A stretch of 18,881 nt of DNA from contig DHWT01000187.1 in the NCBI GenBank assembly GCA_002413325.1, forward strand, positions 40,331 to 59,211, read 5' to 3'. This document shows, in pieces, positions 7,628 to 15,919 of the stretch. The DNA comes from Chitinophagaceae bacterium UBA5175 (GTDB taxonomy: Bacteria; Bacteroidota; Bacteroidia; Chitinophagales; Chitinophagaceae). Position 1 is the first letter of the stretch; every line of letters begins with the position of its first letter. The position numbers were made by a program, and so were the translations under genes. Below the pieces are notes generated by a model. That model did no database searches, had not been told where the DNA came from, and saw nothing but the letters and a program-made list of their open reading frames with translations.

Positions 7628-9334
7628 CTAATTTCTTTCTTTCTTGAGCGTGGATTTTAAAATTTCCTGATTCCGGGGTTCAGACATGGCGGAGGCCATT
7701 TTCACGGCCCCGTATGCATTCAGGATCCCGCCGGAAGCACTCAGTTCGGATAAAGGAACCAGCTCGTTTTCAGATCCGGGTTTTTTTGCTTTAGTTGCCG
7801 GCTGGTAGGCCGATTTATCAATACAATATTTTACTTCTTCAGGACTCAGGTTTGGAAAGTATTCCAGGATCAGGGCTGCAACCCCGGTTACCACCGGTGC
7901 TGCCATACTGGTACCATCCAGGTTCCCGTATTTATTTCCTCCTGGCAGGGTGGAATATATACGGGTACCCGGGGCAAATACATCCACTTCTTTTTTTCCG
8001 TAATTGGAAAAGGATGCCGTGTAACTTTTAAAATTTTCCTCAGCCAGGGGATCACTGCTTGCGCCTACAGTGATCCAGTTTTTTGCGTGAAACTTTGAAT
8101 TTTTATAATCCGGATTCGGGAAATTGTCTACGGAATCCACGTCCTCTGCATCATTCCCGGCTGCATGGATCAGTAATACGCCTTTTGATTCTGCGTATTT
8201 AACGGCATCGTCCACCCAGGTTTTTTGGGGGGACAGGTTTTTCCCGAAACTCATATTGATAACCCGGGCACCATTGTTAACGGCATACCGGATGGCCAGG
8301 GCAATGTCTTTATCATGCTCATCGCCGTTCGGAACCGCGCGGACCATCATGATCCGCACATTGTCGGCAATCCCGTTGATTCCAATGGCATTGTTTCTTT
8401 CTGCACCGATGATCCCGCTTACATGAGTACCGTGCATAGGATCCGTTGCCATGATATCATTGTTGCCATAGATACTGTCCTTAATGTCATTTTCATTGTC
8501 TTTGACAACATCCCCGCGGTAATTTTTGGGTGCGGTTTCTTTTATTTCCATTTTCTTTTCTTCCCGGTCAGCCTGCTCCTTGAAATCGCTGAGGAAGGTT
8601 GTGTTCGTCATATCCATGATATGATTTTCCTTGAACAGGTAGAGCAATACGGACCTTGCTGTGCGGGATTCCATATTTTTAGCTTCGAAACTATCCAGGT
8701 CATTGCCGGTATATTCTTTTTTACCGAGGGCAGCCTGCATAATGCTGTCACTTTTTATACAGGCATTCACGACACGTTTCAGCATGAGGAGGTCTACGCC
8801 GTTATCGCTTCCGTCGCCCATGATTTTCTTTTTTGCCTTCACCCACATTTCATAATGATCCCGGGCATCATTACTCAGACTGTCCATCCGGATATTTTTG
8901 TTGTCGAACTGATCTTTGTATTCATAATACACCCGGCCTTCTTCCTGTGAATCATCTTTTACATTGGTTCCATCCTTTCCCCCGATGAAATTCCAGCCAT
9001 GGATATCATCCACATAACCGTTGTGGTCATCATCCACGCCGTTTCCCGGAATTTCTCCAGGGTTTGTCCAGAGAATATGGATGAGGTCTTCCTGTAACGT
9101 GTCCACGCCGGAATCAATGACCGCAACCAGTACCGGTTTGCTTTTCAGGTTTTTGGCATGCAGGAACTCATATGCTTTATCCAGGCTGATCCCATACACC
9201 CCGTCTTTTTCTTTATCGAGCAGGTGCCAGCCTTTAACGAGTTCGGTTTTGGAATAAGTGCCCTGGGCAAATGATGAGAATGAAAAAACCAGCAGGCTGA
9301 AAGCAAGCAGGTTCTGTTTGATACGGATTTTCAT
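7628..9334 (-). CDS. Secreted S8 (subtilisin-like) serine peptidase with a long insert
   Basis: A secreted endopeptidase of 568 residues. The start at 9334 places a clean signal peptide first (MKIRIKQNLLAFSLLVFSF, cut after SFAQ); the frame extends 27 codons upstream to a TTG, which I reject. The S8 catalytic set is complete: Asp74 in AVIDSGVDTLQEDL, His301 in HGTHVSGIIGA, oxyanion Asn394 in HAAGNDAED and Ser476 in GTSMAAPVVTG. Asp and His are 227 residues apart, against about 30-40 in bacterial subtilisins, so roughly 190 residues are inserted. The insert begins with an Asp/Asn/Gly-rich stretch (GNGVDDDHNGYVDDIHGWNF) and continues as a charged helical region. There is no C-terminal T9SS sorting domain, so export is probably by Sec only. 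It lies upstream of the MFS gene on the same strand. Confidence 0.94.
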   Translation of the reverse strand: MKIRIKQNLLAFSLLVFSFSSFAQGTYSKTELVKGWHLLDKEKDGVYGISLDKAYEFLHAKNLKSKPVLVAVIDSGVDTLQEDLIHILWTNPGEIPGNGVDDDHNGYVDDIHGWNFIGGKDGTNVKDDSQEEGRVYYEYKDQFDNKNIRMDSLSNDARDHYEMWVKAKKKIMGDGSDNGVDLLMLKRVVNACIKSDSIMQAALGKKEYTGNDLDSFEAKNMESRTARSVLLYLFKENHIMDMTNTTFLSDFKEQADREEKKMEIKETAPKNYRGDVVKDNENDIKDSIYGNNDIMATDPMHGTHVSGIIGAERNNAIGINGIADNVRIMMVRAVPNGDEHDKDIALAIRYAVNNGARVINMSFGKNLSPQKTWVDDAVKYAESKGVLLIHAAGNDAEDVDSVDNFPNPDYKNSKFHAKNWITVGASSDPLAEENFKSYTASFSNYGKKEVDVFAPGTRIYSTLPGGNKYGNLDGTSMAAPVVTGVAALILEYFPNLSPEEVKYCIDKSAYQPATKAKKPGSENELVPLSELSASGGILNAYGAVKMASAMSEPRNQEILKSTLKKERN

Positions 9335-9366
9335 CGTGGAATTTTTATATGACTGATAATCGTTTG

Positions 9367-9379
9367 CGGAGCGACTCCG
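9367..9379 (-). other. Small hairpin in the presumed 5' leader of the S8 peptidase
   Basis: CGGAG and CTCCG form a 5-bp GC-rich stem around CGA, about 33 bases before the ATG at 9334 and downstream of the candidate promoter. There is no T run, so it is not a good terminator for the OmpA gene. A role in the mRNA leader is possible but unproven. Confidence 0.3.
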
Positions 9380-9384
9380 GGGTT

Positions 9385-9416
9385 TGAAATTATTTTTAAT
9401 GAATTGGACCTGCAAA
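9385..9416 (-). promoter_or_regulatory. Candidate Bacteroidota promoter for the S8 peptidase
   Basis: On the minus strand TTTG (9416-9413) is followed after 20 bases by TAATTTCA (9392-9385). This fits the -33 TTTG / -7 TAnnTTTG pattern except for the last two bases of the -7 box. It sits about 51 bases before the chosen ATG at 9334, which supports that start over the upstream TTG at 9415, since that codon would overlap the -33 box. Confidence 0.4.
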
Positions 9417-9459
9417 GATCAACATTTGTTTAATATATAGGTTAATCCGGGACAGGTAT

Positions 9460-10926
9460 TTAACGGTTATTTAATTGAAATACGCATACTACACGCCGGT
9501 TTTTTGCTTTCCCTGTTGCTGTGTTATTATCCGCTACCGGCCGGGTATCTCCAAATCCCTTTACTACAATCCGGTTGTCTGCTATGCCGAGACTGAGCAA
9601 TACTTTTTTTACCGCTTCGGCCCTTTCGAGGGACAATTTCATATTATACCCCGGCCGGCCGGTATGATCGGTATGGCCTTCAATCAGCAAATCAAGATCG
9701 GGATTCGTTTTCAGACTGTCTGCCAGTTCCCTTACCGCCGGGTAGGAATTTCCGGTGAGCCGCGTGCTGTTCACCTGGAACATGACATTGGCTGCAAGCA
9801 GCTTGGCGCGTGAATTGATTTCTGCCTTCACTACCGGGCAGCCTTGGTTTTCTGAAGGTCCGGGCTGGTCGGGGCATGTATCCAGTTCATCATTTACCCC
9901 GTCCTGATCCCGGTCGGGAACCGGGCAGCCGTGATATTGTTCCAGACCAGGTACTTCCTTACAGGAGTCCTCTTCATCATTGATCCCGTCATGGTCTGAA
10001 TCGGGTATCGGGCAACCCTGGTATCGTGCGGTTCCGGGAACCGTTTTACAGGAGTCCTCTTCATCATTGATCCCGTCGTGATCGGTATCCGGTATCGGGC
10101 AGCCATGCCATCTGGGAGGGCCGGGAATTGTTTTACAGGAATCCTCCGGATCCGGGGTGCCATCCTGATCTGAATCTCTGACGGGTTCCGGGGCAGGTTT
10201 GGGATTATTCAGCCAGATGCCGAAGGAACCGCCAAAAACCTGGTTATGAAAACCGGCAGGATAACCGGCGGTATAGGCGTTCGTCAATCCCCGGCTGAAA
10301 TAAGCCCCAATCAGTACATTGCCCAGCTCAAATCCTGCCCTGGTGCAAATGCCGATATCAAAGGTTTTATACTGTTCCGGGCCATTGCCTACCAGCAGGT
10401 CTTCCGTACCCGACTGGTAGATATAATTGCTGGAATTATAGAGGAGTACCCGGTTCTGGTAGGACTGGGAAACTCCATAAATAAAAGCAAAATAAGGTCC
10501 TGCACTCAGGTAAAAATGGTTTCGCTGGTTTCTCGAAAGGGAAACCTTCCAGGTCAGATAGAGGGGTAATTCCACATAATTCAGTTTCAGTGTATGCTGG
10601 TTATACAGGGTATCAGTTTGATAGAGCGACGAATCATAGAACCGCTGGTATTGATTTCCCTTCGCGCTGTATATAATGCCGGGCTGAAAAAAAAGATTGT
10701 TTTTCTCCAGGGGAATTTCTGCGAGTACCCCCAGTTCAAATCCTGTGCGGGGAGAGAAATATTTTCCGCTGGCAGCTTCAAACCCGGGAATGGAATTTTT
10801 CTCAGGGAAACTGGAAGAATGAACGCCTCCCAGTGCCGCCAGTCTGATCTGTGCCTGAAGAGAGGAGTGTAGCAGCAGGAGAAGATATACAGGTAAAAAG
10901 CCACGGTAAATCCGGTTCAGGTTCAT
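9460..10926 (-). CDS. OmpA-family protein with PorT-like barrel and thrombospondin type 3 repeats
   Basis: An outer-membrane protein of 488 residues that probably links the outer membrane to peptidoglycan. Residues 1-26 are a signal peptide (LPVYLLLLLHSSLQAQ). Residues about 27-240 form a small outer-membrane barrel of the PorT-like type (FELGVLAEIPL, FQPGIIYSAKG, LNYVELPLYLTWKV). Residues about 251-363 carry calcium-binding thrombospondin type 3 repeats, for example DSDQDGTPDPEDSC, TDHDGINDEEDSC, SDHDGINDEEDSC and RDQDGVNDELDTC, with paired cysteines. Residues about 376-488 are the OmpA C-terminal domain (VMFQVNSTRLTG, IEGHTDHTG, GFGDTRPVADN). Asp420 and Arg435 match the positions that hold diaminopimelate in OmpA. 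The ATG at 10926 is followed directly by the signal peptide. It lies 90 bases after the ALDH gene and may share its transcript. Confidence 0.93.
   Translation of the reverse strand: MNLNRIYRGFLPVYLLLLLHSSLQAQIRLAALGGVHSSSFPEKNSIPGFEAASGKYFSPRTGFELGVLAEIPLEKNNLFFQPGIIYSAKGNQYQRFYDSSLYQTDTLYNQHTLKLNYVELPLYLTWKVSLSRNQRNHFYLSAGPYFAFIYGVSQSYQNRVLLYNSSNYIYQSGTEDLLVGNGPEQYKTFDIGICTRAGFELGNVLIGAYFSRGLTNAYTAGYPAGFHNQVFGGSFGIWLNNPKPAPEPVRDSDQDGTPDPEDSCKTIPGPPRWHGCPIPDTDHDGINDEEDSCKTVPGTARYQGCPIPDSDHDGINDEEDSCKEVPGLEQYHGCPVPDRDQDGVNDELDTCPDQPGPSENQGCPVVKAEINSRAKLLAANVMFQVNSTRLTGNSYPAVRELADSLKTNPDLDLLIEGHTDHTGRPGYNMKLSLERAEAVKKVLLSLGIADNRIVVKGFGDTRPVADNNTATGKAKNRRVVCVFQLNNR
9878..10164 (-). repeat. 87-base tandem repeats encoding the TSP3 modules
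   Basis: Inside the OmpA gene the calcium-binding modules repeat with an 87-base (29-residue) period; for example ACAGGAGTCCTCTTCATCAT begins at 9961 and again at 10048. The two central copies are nearly identical in DNA while the outer ones have diverged, so a recent duplication or gene conversion is likely. Confidence 0.8.
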
Positions 10927-11016
10927 TGCATCGCGTATCCACTATGAACGTATAGCGAATCATTATATTATCTGTATCTGAAGGCATAAAGCCTGGCGGT
11001 CAGTGGCCAACTATAC

Positions 11017-12540
11017 TCAAAGGTCAAAATGTATCCCTTGTGCCAGTGGGAGTTTGGTAGAATAATTAATGGTATTGGTCTGGCGGCGCATATAGGTTTT
11101 CCAGGCGTCACTGCCACTTTCCCGCCCGCCACCGGTTTCTTTTTCCCCTCCGAAAGCTCCCCCGATTTCAGCCCCGGAAGTGCCGATATTCACATTGGCG
11201 ATTCCGCAATCGCTTCCGCTTTCAGAAAGAAATTGTTCGGCCTCGCGCAGGTTCAGGGTCATAATGGCTGAGGAGAGTCCCTGCGGCACCCCGTTCTGGA
11301 TTCCAATTGCTTCATCTAGGGTTTTATACTTGAGCAGATAGAGAATCGGGGCAAATGTTTCCTGCGATACAATCCCGAATTCCGGTCTGGCTTCAGCGAT
11401 ACAGGGTTTTACATAGCAACCGCTTTCATATCCTGTACCGGAGAGGACGCCTCCGTCCACTACAAAATGGCCGCCTTGTTTTTTACAGGTTTCAATAGCT
11501 TTCAGGTACATATCGACGGCCTGCTGATCGATCAGTGGGCCCACATGATTTTTCTCGTCCAGCGGATTGCCGATTTTGAGTTGTGCATAGGCGCTGATCA
11601 GCCTGGTTTTTACTTTTTCATAAATCTTTTCATGGATGATCAGCCGGCGGGTGCTGGTACATCTCTGACCGGCAGTACCCACGGCCCCGAATAAAGCGCC
11701 GAGGACGGCAATATCCAGGTCTGCCTGTTCACTGATGATGATGGCATTATTGCCCCCGAGTTCCAGCAGGGATCTGCCGAGCCGGGAAGCAACGGCAACA
11801 GCCAGGGCCTTGCCCATGCGTGTGGAACCGGTGGCGGAAACCAGAGGAATCCGGGGATCGCCGCTCATCCATTCTCCCGCCTCCCGTCCCCCCGTGATGA
11901 TGCAGCTGACACCCTCGGGAACTTCATTCTTTTTAAATATTTCTGAAATAATCTGCTGGCAGGCCAGTGAACAGATGGGTGTTTTTTCAGATCCTTTCCA
12001 TACCGTTACATTTCCGCAAACCCAGGCCAGCATGCTGTTCCAACTCCATACGGCAACGGGGAAGTTAAAGGAGGAGATAATGCCCACAATGCCCAGGGGA
12101 TGCCATTGTTCATACATGCGGTGCCCGGGCCTTTCACTGTGCATGGTGAGCCCGTGCAACTGTCGGGAGATGCCGACGGCAAAATCACAGATATCAATCA
12201 TTTCCTGCACTTCCCCAAGGCCTTCCTGCAGACTTTTGCCCATTTCATAGCTGACCAGGCTTCCCAGGGCATGTTTTTTTTCACGCAGCGCTTCGCCCAC
12301 CTGCCGGACCACTTCCCCCCTCCGGGGTGCGGGCCAGGTTCTCCATATCAGATAAGCTTCCTTTGCTTTATGAATGATCTGGTCATAATTTTCTTTTGTG
12401 GTTACTGAAACTGCCGCAATATGTTTACCATCTGCCGGGGAAATGGATTCAATGGTTTGTTTCGGGTTGTCATAATAGTTCATTCCGGTTGAGCTGCCCG
12501 CGTTATGCCTGTGGATTCCCAGTTCTTTTAAAAACTCCAT
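11017..12540 (-). CDS. ALDH7-family aldehyde dehydrogenase (aminoadipate-semialdehyde dehydrogenase-like)
   Basis: An NAD(P)-dependent cytoplasmic enzyme of 507 residues that oxidises an aldehyde to an acid. It resembles the ALDH7/antiquitin branch, whose best-known substrate is alpha-aminoadipate semialdehyde from lysine breakdown. The ALDH active-site residues are present: Asn159 in SSFNFPVAVWSWN, Lys182 in VWKGSEKTP, Glu260 in LLELGGNNAI and the nucleophile Cys294 in VGTAGQRCTSTRRL. The pairing of ELGGNNAI with AVGTAGQRCT is characteristic of ALDH7. The frame extends 19 codons to a GTG at 12597, but the ATG at 12540 gives the family-typical length and N terminus. No other lysine-pathway genes are nearby, so the substrate is inferred from family membership only. 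It is followed by the OmpA gene. Confidence 0.92.
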   Translation of the reverse strand: MEFLKELGIHRHNAGSSTGMNYYDNPKQTIESISPADGKHIAAVSVTTKENYDQIIHKAKEAYLIWRTWPAPRRGEVVRQVGEALREKKHALGSLVSYEMGKSLQEGLGEVQEMIDICDFAVGISRQLHGLTMHSERPGHRMYEQWHPLGIVGIISSFNFPVAVWSWNSMLAWVCGNVTVWKGSEKTPICSLACQQIISEIFKKNEVPEGVSCIITGGREAGEWMSGDPRIPLVSATGSTRMGKALAVAVASRLGRSLLELGGNNAIIISEQADLDIAVLGALFGAVGTAGQRCTSTRRLIIHEKIYEKVKTRLISAYAQLKIGNPLDEKNHVGPLIDQQAVDMYLKAIETCKKQGGHFVVDGGVLSGTGYESGCYVKPCIAEARPEFGIVSQETFAPILYLLKYKTLDEAIGIQNGVPQGLSSAIMTLNLREAEQFLSESGSDCGIANVNIGTSGAEIGGAFGGEKETGGGRESGSDAWKTYMRRQTNTINYSTKLPLAQGIHFDL

Positions 12541-12583
12541 ATGATTCAGTTGAGGTTGCAAGTTATTAAGATTAGAATAAATG

Positions 12584-12610
12584 GCATTCCCGGTCACGGG
12601 CCGGGTATGC
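12584..12610. promoter_or_regulatory. GC-rich dyad upstream of the aldehyde dehydrogenase
   Basis: GCAT-T-CCCGG (12584-12593) and CCGGG-T-ATGC (12601-12610) are inverted copies with one T-T mismatch around a 7-base centre. The dyad lies 44-70 bases before the ALDH ATG and 16 bases from the receptor's terminator. It could be an operator for ALDH or a second hairpin of the terminator region. Confidence 0.4.
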
Positions 12611-12625
12611 GCCTGGAATTAAAAT

Positions 12626-12654
12626 AAGAAGCCACGCGGGCCGCGTGGCTTCTT
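12626..12654 (-). terminator. Strong intrinsic terminator after the TonB-dependent receptor
   Basis: AAGAAGCCACGC (12626-12637) and GCGTGGCTTCTT (12643-12654) form a perfect 12-bp stem; G12638 and C12642 can add a thirteenth pair, leaving a 3-base loop. On the minus strand it follows the receptor stop (12676) by about 21 bases and is followed by ATTTTAATT. A smaller AT-only dyad, AAAAAGT/ACTTTTT (12655-12670), lies between stop and stem. It separates the receptor from the ALDH gene. Confidence 0.85.
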
Positions 12655-12675
12655 AAAAAGTGTACTTTTTAATAT

Positions 12676-15573
12676 TTATAAATTCAGAACCACTTTAGTA
12701 AATAACCTCATTCCATTATAACCCATTTGGACGGCATCAAACGGTCCACCGGATTCACTGTCGCCCCAGGATGCATTTTTAGCACCAACGGTTGCTGATA
12801 TATCCGGGTGAACATTGAAGATATTATCCACACCTAAGATCCAGGAGACGTTCTTATTTATTTTATAAGAGAAATATAGGTCGGTTGTCATTTTGCCATT
12901 AAAAATAAAATCTTCCGGAACGGTTGTAGTTCCGTCATCTGTAGCTACATACGGATAATAGCCCAGTCCTGCATTTGAAATGCCATCGCCCCCCGGAGTG
13001 CCAGGTGCTGCGCCTGCCATAGTATTATATCCATATCCCTGTGTGGATAATCTGCCGTAATAGGTAAGATGGGTTCCAACAGTAAACTTATTTACATCAT
13101 ATTCGATATTCAGTGAAAATTTTGATTTGGGAGCAGAAGCTATCAGGAATGCCTGTTCGCGGGTACTGAAAAAAGTCTGCTGTTCAAATACACTGTTATT
13201 CAGCGGAGCAGGCACATTAATCTTGTCTATGTTGATGGTTTGAATATTTCCTGCAAATAATACTTTAAAGCCCTTGTTGCTCCACCTTTTTGCATATTCC
13301 AGCACGATATCAACTCCTGCATTCGTTGTGTTCACTGCATTTGCAAAAAATTGTACTGAATTGAGCGGCGGGCTCAATGCAGGGATATAGGGTGCTAACA
13401 CCGGATCCGTTGCCGGGAATTGTCCTGAAAAAATAACCCGGTTCTTTAACTGGATCAGATAACCATCCACGGTAATCGTCAGGTTACTTACAGGTTTCCA
13501 TGCAAACCCCAGGCTGTAATTCACAGAGGTCTCCTGTTTTAAAGGTGGGATGCCGGCTGCTCTGGCAACAGCACTTGTATTGGGTGCCAGCCAGATGTAC
13601 TGTAAGCTGCCTGCAACTATATTGGTATTGATATTGCTGAAATTGATCTGCTGAAGAGAAGGCGCACGGAAACCGGTGCTTACGGATCCCCTTAAATTAA
13701 AATTATCTGTCACCTTATAGCGGGTAGCTAGTTTGTACGTATTAACAAATCCGAAATCTGAATAATTTTCAAAACGAACGGCTCCGTCCAGCAGCCATTT
13801 ATCAGTGACGTCCAAAGATGCCTCCGCATAGGCGCCTATATTGGTGCGGCTGGCATTTACCACATCCGTAGGCCTGAATCCGGGAAATCCCTGTGAGCCG
13901 GATGCGACATCCCGGGTATCGCCGGTTATCGGGAATGATTTCTGTGTTGGCGGGTATCCCATCCATGAAGCATCTTCACCCTGATATATCTTATAATTCT
14001 CATAACGGAACTCGGCACCAAATGATAAAGTCAGTCCTTTTGCAACGGAACTAAACCGTTTGCTCAGGTCCAGGTTGGCTGTATTCTGCAAAAAATTAAA
14101 GCCCCCATCATCAAAGCGTGTTTTGGTTGCCACTTCGTTTTCAGGCAACGTTGCATTGAAGGTGTTGTTGCCGTAATAATGGAAGTCATTATAACCAATC
14201 ACATTGCTGAGATCCCAGTCCCAGTTATTGCCCATGGTTCCTCTGAGTCCCATGGCTGCAGAGATATCCTGTATATAAACATCTTCCTGGGGATTATAGA
14301 AAACATGGGCTGTGTCCAGCACACCGGGTGTCGGGTCATATACGTGCATAATACCCGGCACAAATAGCAGATTCCCATTTACATCAGTCGGGAATTTTTC
14401 CGGGTGGTCTGAAAAATTTCGAGTCCAGGCATACACATTGGAATGCTTGTAATTATAGCTCCCGAAAGAATAAAAAGTTGTTTTTGTTCCCGCCAGGGGG
14501 ATTTCCGCATTGTACATGGCTCCGCCCGTTGTCAGGGAACCGTCTCCAAAAGCCCTTCTGTATTCAGCGATATAGGGTGCAACCGTTTTAGAGTTCGGGT
14601 TGGTAGACCAGTTGGTATCGGGAAGGGCCCTGAATGTTTTGCCCTGTGTGAGCAGGTTGGCGCCAAAATTGATAAAGCCGCCGTTTTTCCCAATGGGCAG
14701 CCCGTAATTGATGCCGAGGGTAAAAGCCTGGCCGTCAAATTGGGATCCGGTGTAATACTGGCTCGGATCCACATTGTTCAGCGTATTGTATTTATGATCG
14801 TAATAACCGCTGTATCCGGCAACAACCAATAATTTTTTTACATCTTTTTTCAGGATGATATTAATGACCCCTGCGATGGCATCCGAACCATATTGGGCAG
14901 AAGCCCCGTCCCGCAGTATTTCCACCCGGTCAATCGCCGCTTCCGGAATGGCATTCAGGTCCGTGCCGGAATTGCCCCTTCCCCTGGTTCCAAATTCATT
15001 TACAAAGGCAGATAAATGGCGGCGTTTGCCATTAACCAAAACCAGGGTCTGGTCATATCCCAGCCCTCTTAAACTGGCAAAATCTATCGCGTCCGATCCA
15101 TCGGCACCGCTTTGCCTGTTATAATTAAAAGAGGGTACCGCCATATTGAGCTGCGATTCGAGGTCCGGCCTGGCGGTTGTTTCCACGATCGAGTTCATTT
15201 TAACAACATCTACCGGAACCGGGCTTTCTGTTTTTACCCGGGGCATACCGCGGTTTCCCGTCACAACTACTTCATTGAGCTCGGTCGTGCCTTGTTCCAG
15301 TGTTATGGATACATCTGATGACGCGCCCACAACGACCGTTTGGGTCTTGTAACCGATATAACTAATCTCAAGCCGGTCATTTGGTTTTGCCTGCACTTTA
15401 AAAACACCTTCACTATTGGTTGTCGCCCCTTTTGAGGACGCATTTATTCTCACCGAGGCGCCGGATATAGGGACGCCGGTTTTGACATCCGTAACCTTAC
15501 CTGTGATGGTGGACTGGGCAAAGCTCAATGTTGACGCGGACAAAAAAAACAGGACAAATAGCCATTTTCTCAT
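12676..15573 (-). CDS. TonB-dependent receptor with carboxypeptidase-regulatory-like N-terminal domain
   Basis: An outer-membrane active transporter of 965 residues, energised by TonB-ExbBD. The ATG at 15573 starts a clean signal peptide (MRKWLFVLFFLSASTLSFAQ, cut after SFAQ); the frame extends 26 codons further upstream without a better N terminus. Residues about 21-95 are the regulatory-like domain (ITGKVTDVKTGVPISGASV, SYIGYKTQTV). LNEVVVTG at 99-106 is TonB-box-like. The plug spans about 112-242, with VLVNGKRRHLSAFVNEFG and YGSDAIAGVINIILKK. The rest is a 22-strand-type barrel ending in LFTKVVLNL. No SusD-like lipoprotein is adjacent, so it is not a standard SusCD glycan system. The substrate could be an iron complex or another small nutrient; the sequence does not decide. 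Confidence 0.95.
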   Translation of the reverse strand: MRKWLFVLFFLSASTLSFAQSTITGKVTDVKTGVPISGASVRINASSKGATTNSEGVFKVQAKPNDRLEISYIGYKTQTVVVGASSDVSITLEQGTTELNEVVVTGNRGMPRVKTESPVPVDVVKMNSIVETTARPDLESQLNMAVPSFNYNRQSGADGSDAIDFASLRGLGYDQTLVLVNGKRRHLSAFVNEFGTRGRGNSGTDLNAIPEAAIDRVEILRDGASAQYGSDAIAGVINIILKKDVKKLLVVAGYSGYYDHKYNTLNNVDPSQYYTGSQFDGQAFTLGINYGLPIGKNGGFINFGANLLTQGKTFRALPDTNWSTNPNSKTVAPYIAEYRRAFGDGSLTTGGAMYNAEIPLAGTKTTFYSFGSYNYKHSNVYAWTRNFSDHPEKFPTDVNGNLLFVPGIMHVYDPTPGVLDTAHVFYNPQEDVYIQDISAAMGLRGTMGNNWDWDLSNVIGYNDFHYYGNNTFNATLPENEVATKTRFDDGGFNFLQNTANLDLSKRFSSVAKGLTLSFGAEFRYENYKIYQGEDASWMGYPPTQKSFPITGDTRDVASGSQGFPGFRPTDVVNASRTNIGAYAEASLDVTDKWLLDGAVRFENYSDFGFVNTYKLATRYKVTDNFNLRGSVSTGFRAPSLQQINFSNINTNIVAGSLQYIWLAPNTSAVARAAGIPPLKQETSVNYSLGFAWKPVSNLTITVDGYLIQLKNRVIFSGQFPATDPVLAPYIPALSPPLNSVQFFANAVNTTNAGVDIVLEYAKRWSNKGFKVLFAGNIQTINIDKINVPAPLNNSVFEQQTFFSTREQAFLIASAPKSKFSLNIEYDVNKFTVGTHLTYYGRLSTQGYGYNTMAGAAPGTPGGDGISNAGLGYYPYVATDDGTTTVPEDFIFNGKMTTDLYFSYKINKNVSWILGVDNIFNVHPDISATVGAKNASWGDSESGGPFDAVQMGYNGMRLFTKVVLNL

Positions 15574-15919
15574 AAATCTTTTGTTTTGGTAATGAATAAC
15601 TAAAAAATAAAAAAGATTCAATATGACAAGATTTGACGAAGCCGACTTCAAATTATGAATATGAGATCAAAAAACAATATATTACTATAAAATATATTTT
15701 ATCCGGCTAGGGATTTGAACTGGTACAAAGACTGTATTTTCCATTTTTTCTTTTAATGATTATGAGGTCTGAAGGTTTTTCGCATTCTTTGTAGACCAGG
15801 CATCTGTTGAAAACCTGTTATTGCCGGTTTTTTTTATTCCCGTCAGCCCTGAAAGTCCGGTATCAATCAAGTTCCATCATCCGTGAAGGCTTATTATTTA
15901 CTTGATTCATACCCCGATC
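15574..15919. other. AT-rich divergent intergenic region
   Basis: This 346-base gap between the divergent receptor and small secreted protein genes holds no credible open reading frame or RNA gene. It contains a perfect 16-bp palindrome, ATAAAATATATTTTAT (15687-15702). The palindromic octamer AATATATT occurs at 15676-15683 and again at 15691-15698. A weak hairpin lies at 15810-15835: AAAACC pairs with GGTTTT, followed by four T. It should carry the promoters of both flanking genes, but I could not find a matched -33/-7 pair with confidence. Confidence 0.6.

Noticed and set aside
8225..8950. Plus-strand 241-codon frame
   Set aside because: It lies wholly antisense to the S8 peptidase, which has a full catalytic set; the product is an unstructured-looking shadow with no recognisable domain.
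9878..10164. Regularly spaced repeats that could suggest a CRISPR array
   Set aside because: The period is 87 bases, in frame, and encodes TSP3 modules within a continuous OmpA gene.
11735..12250. Plus-strand 171-codon frame
   Set aside because: Antisense to the aldehyde dehydrogenase catalytic core.
14443..14832. Plus-strand 129-codon frame
   Set aside because: Antisense to the TonB-dependent receptor barrel; no start signal or domain.
15810..15835. Hairpin with T run on the plus strand (AAAACC/GGTTTT) as a terminator of a small RNA
   Set aside because: The stem is weak with only two GC pairs and a 10-base loop, and no promoter or upstream transcript is evident, so no RNA gene is called.
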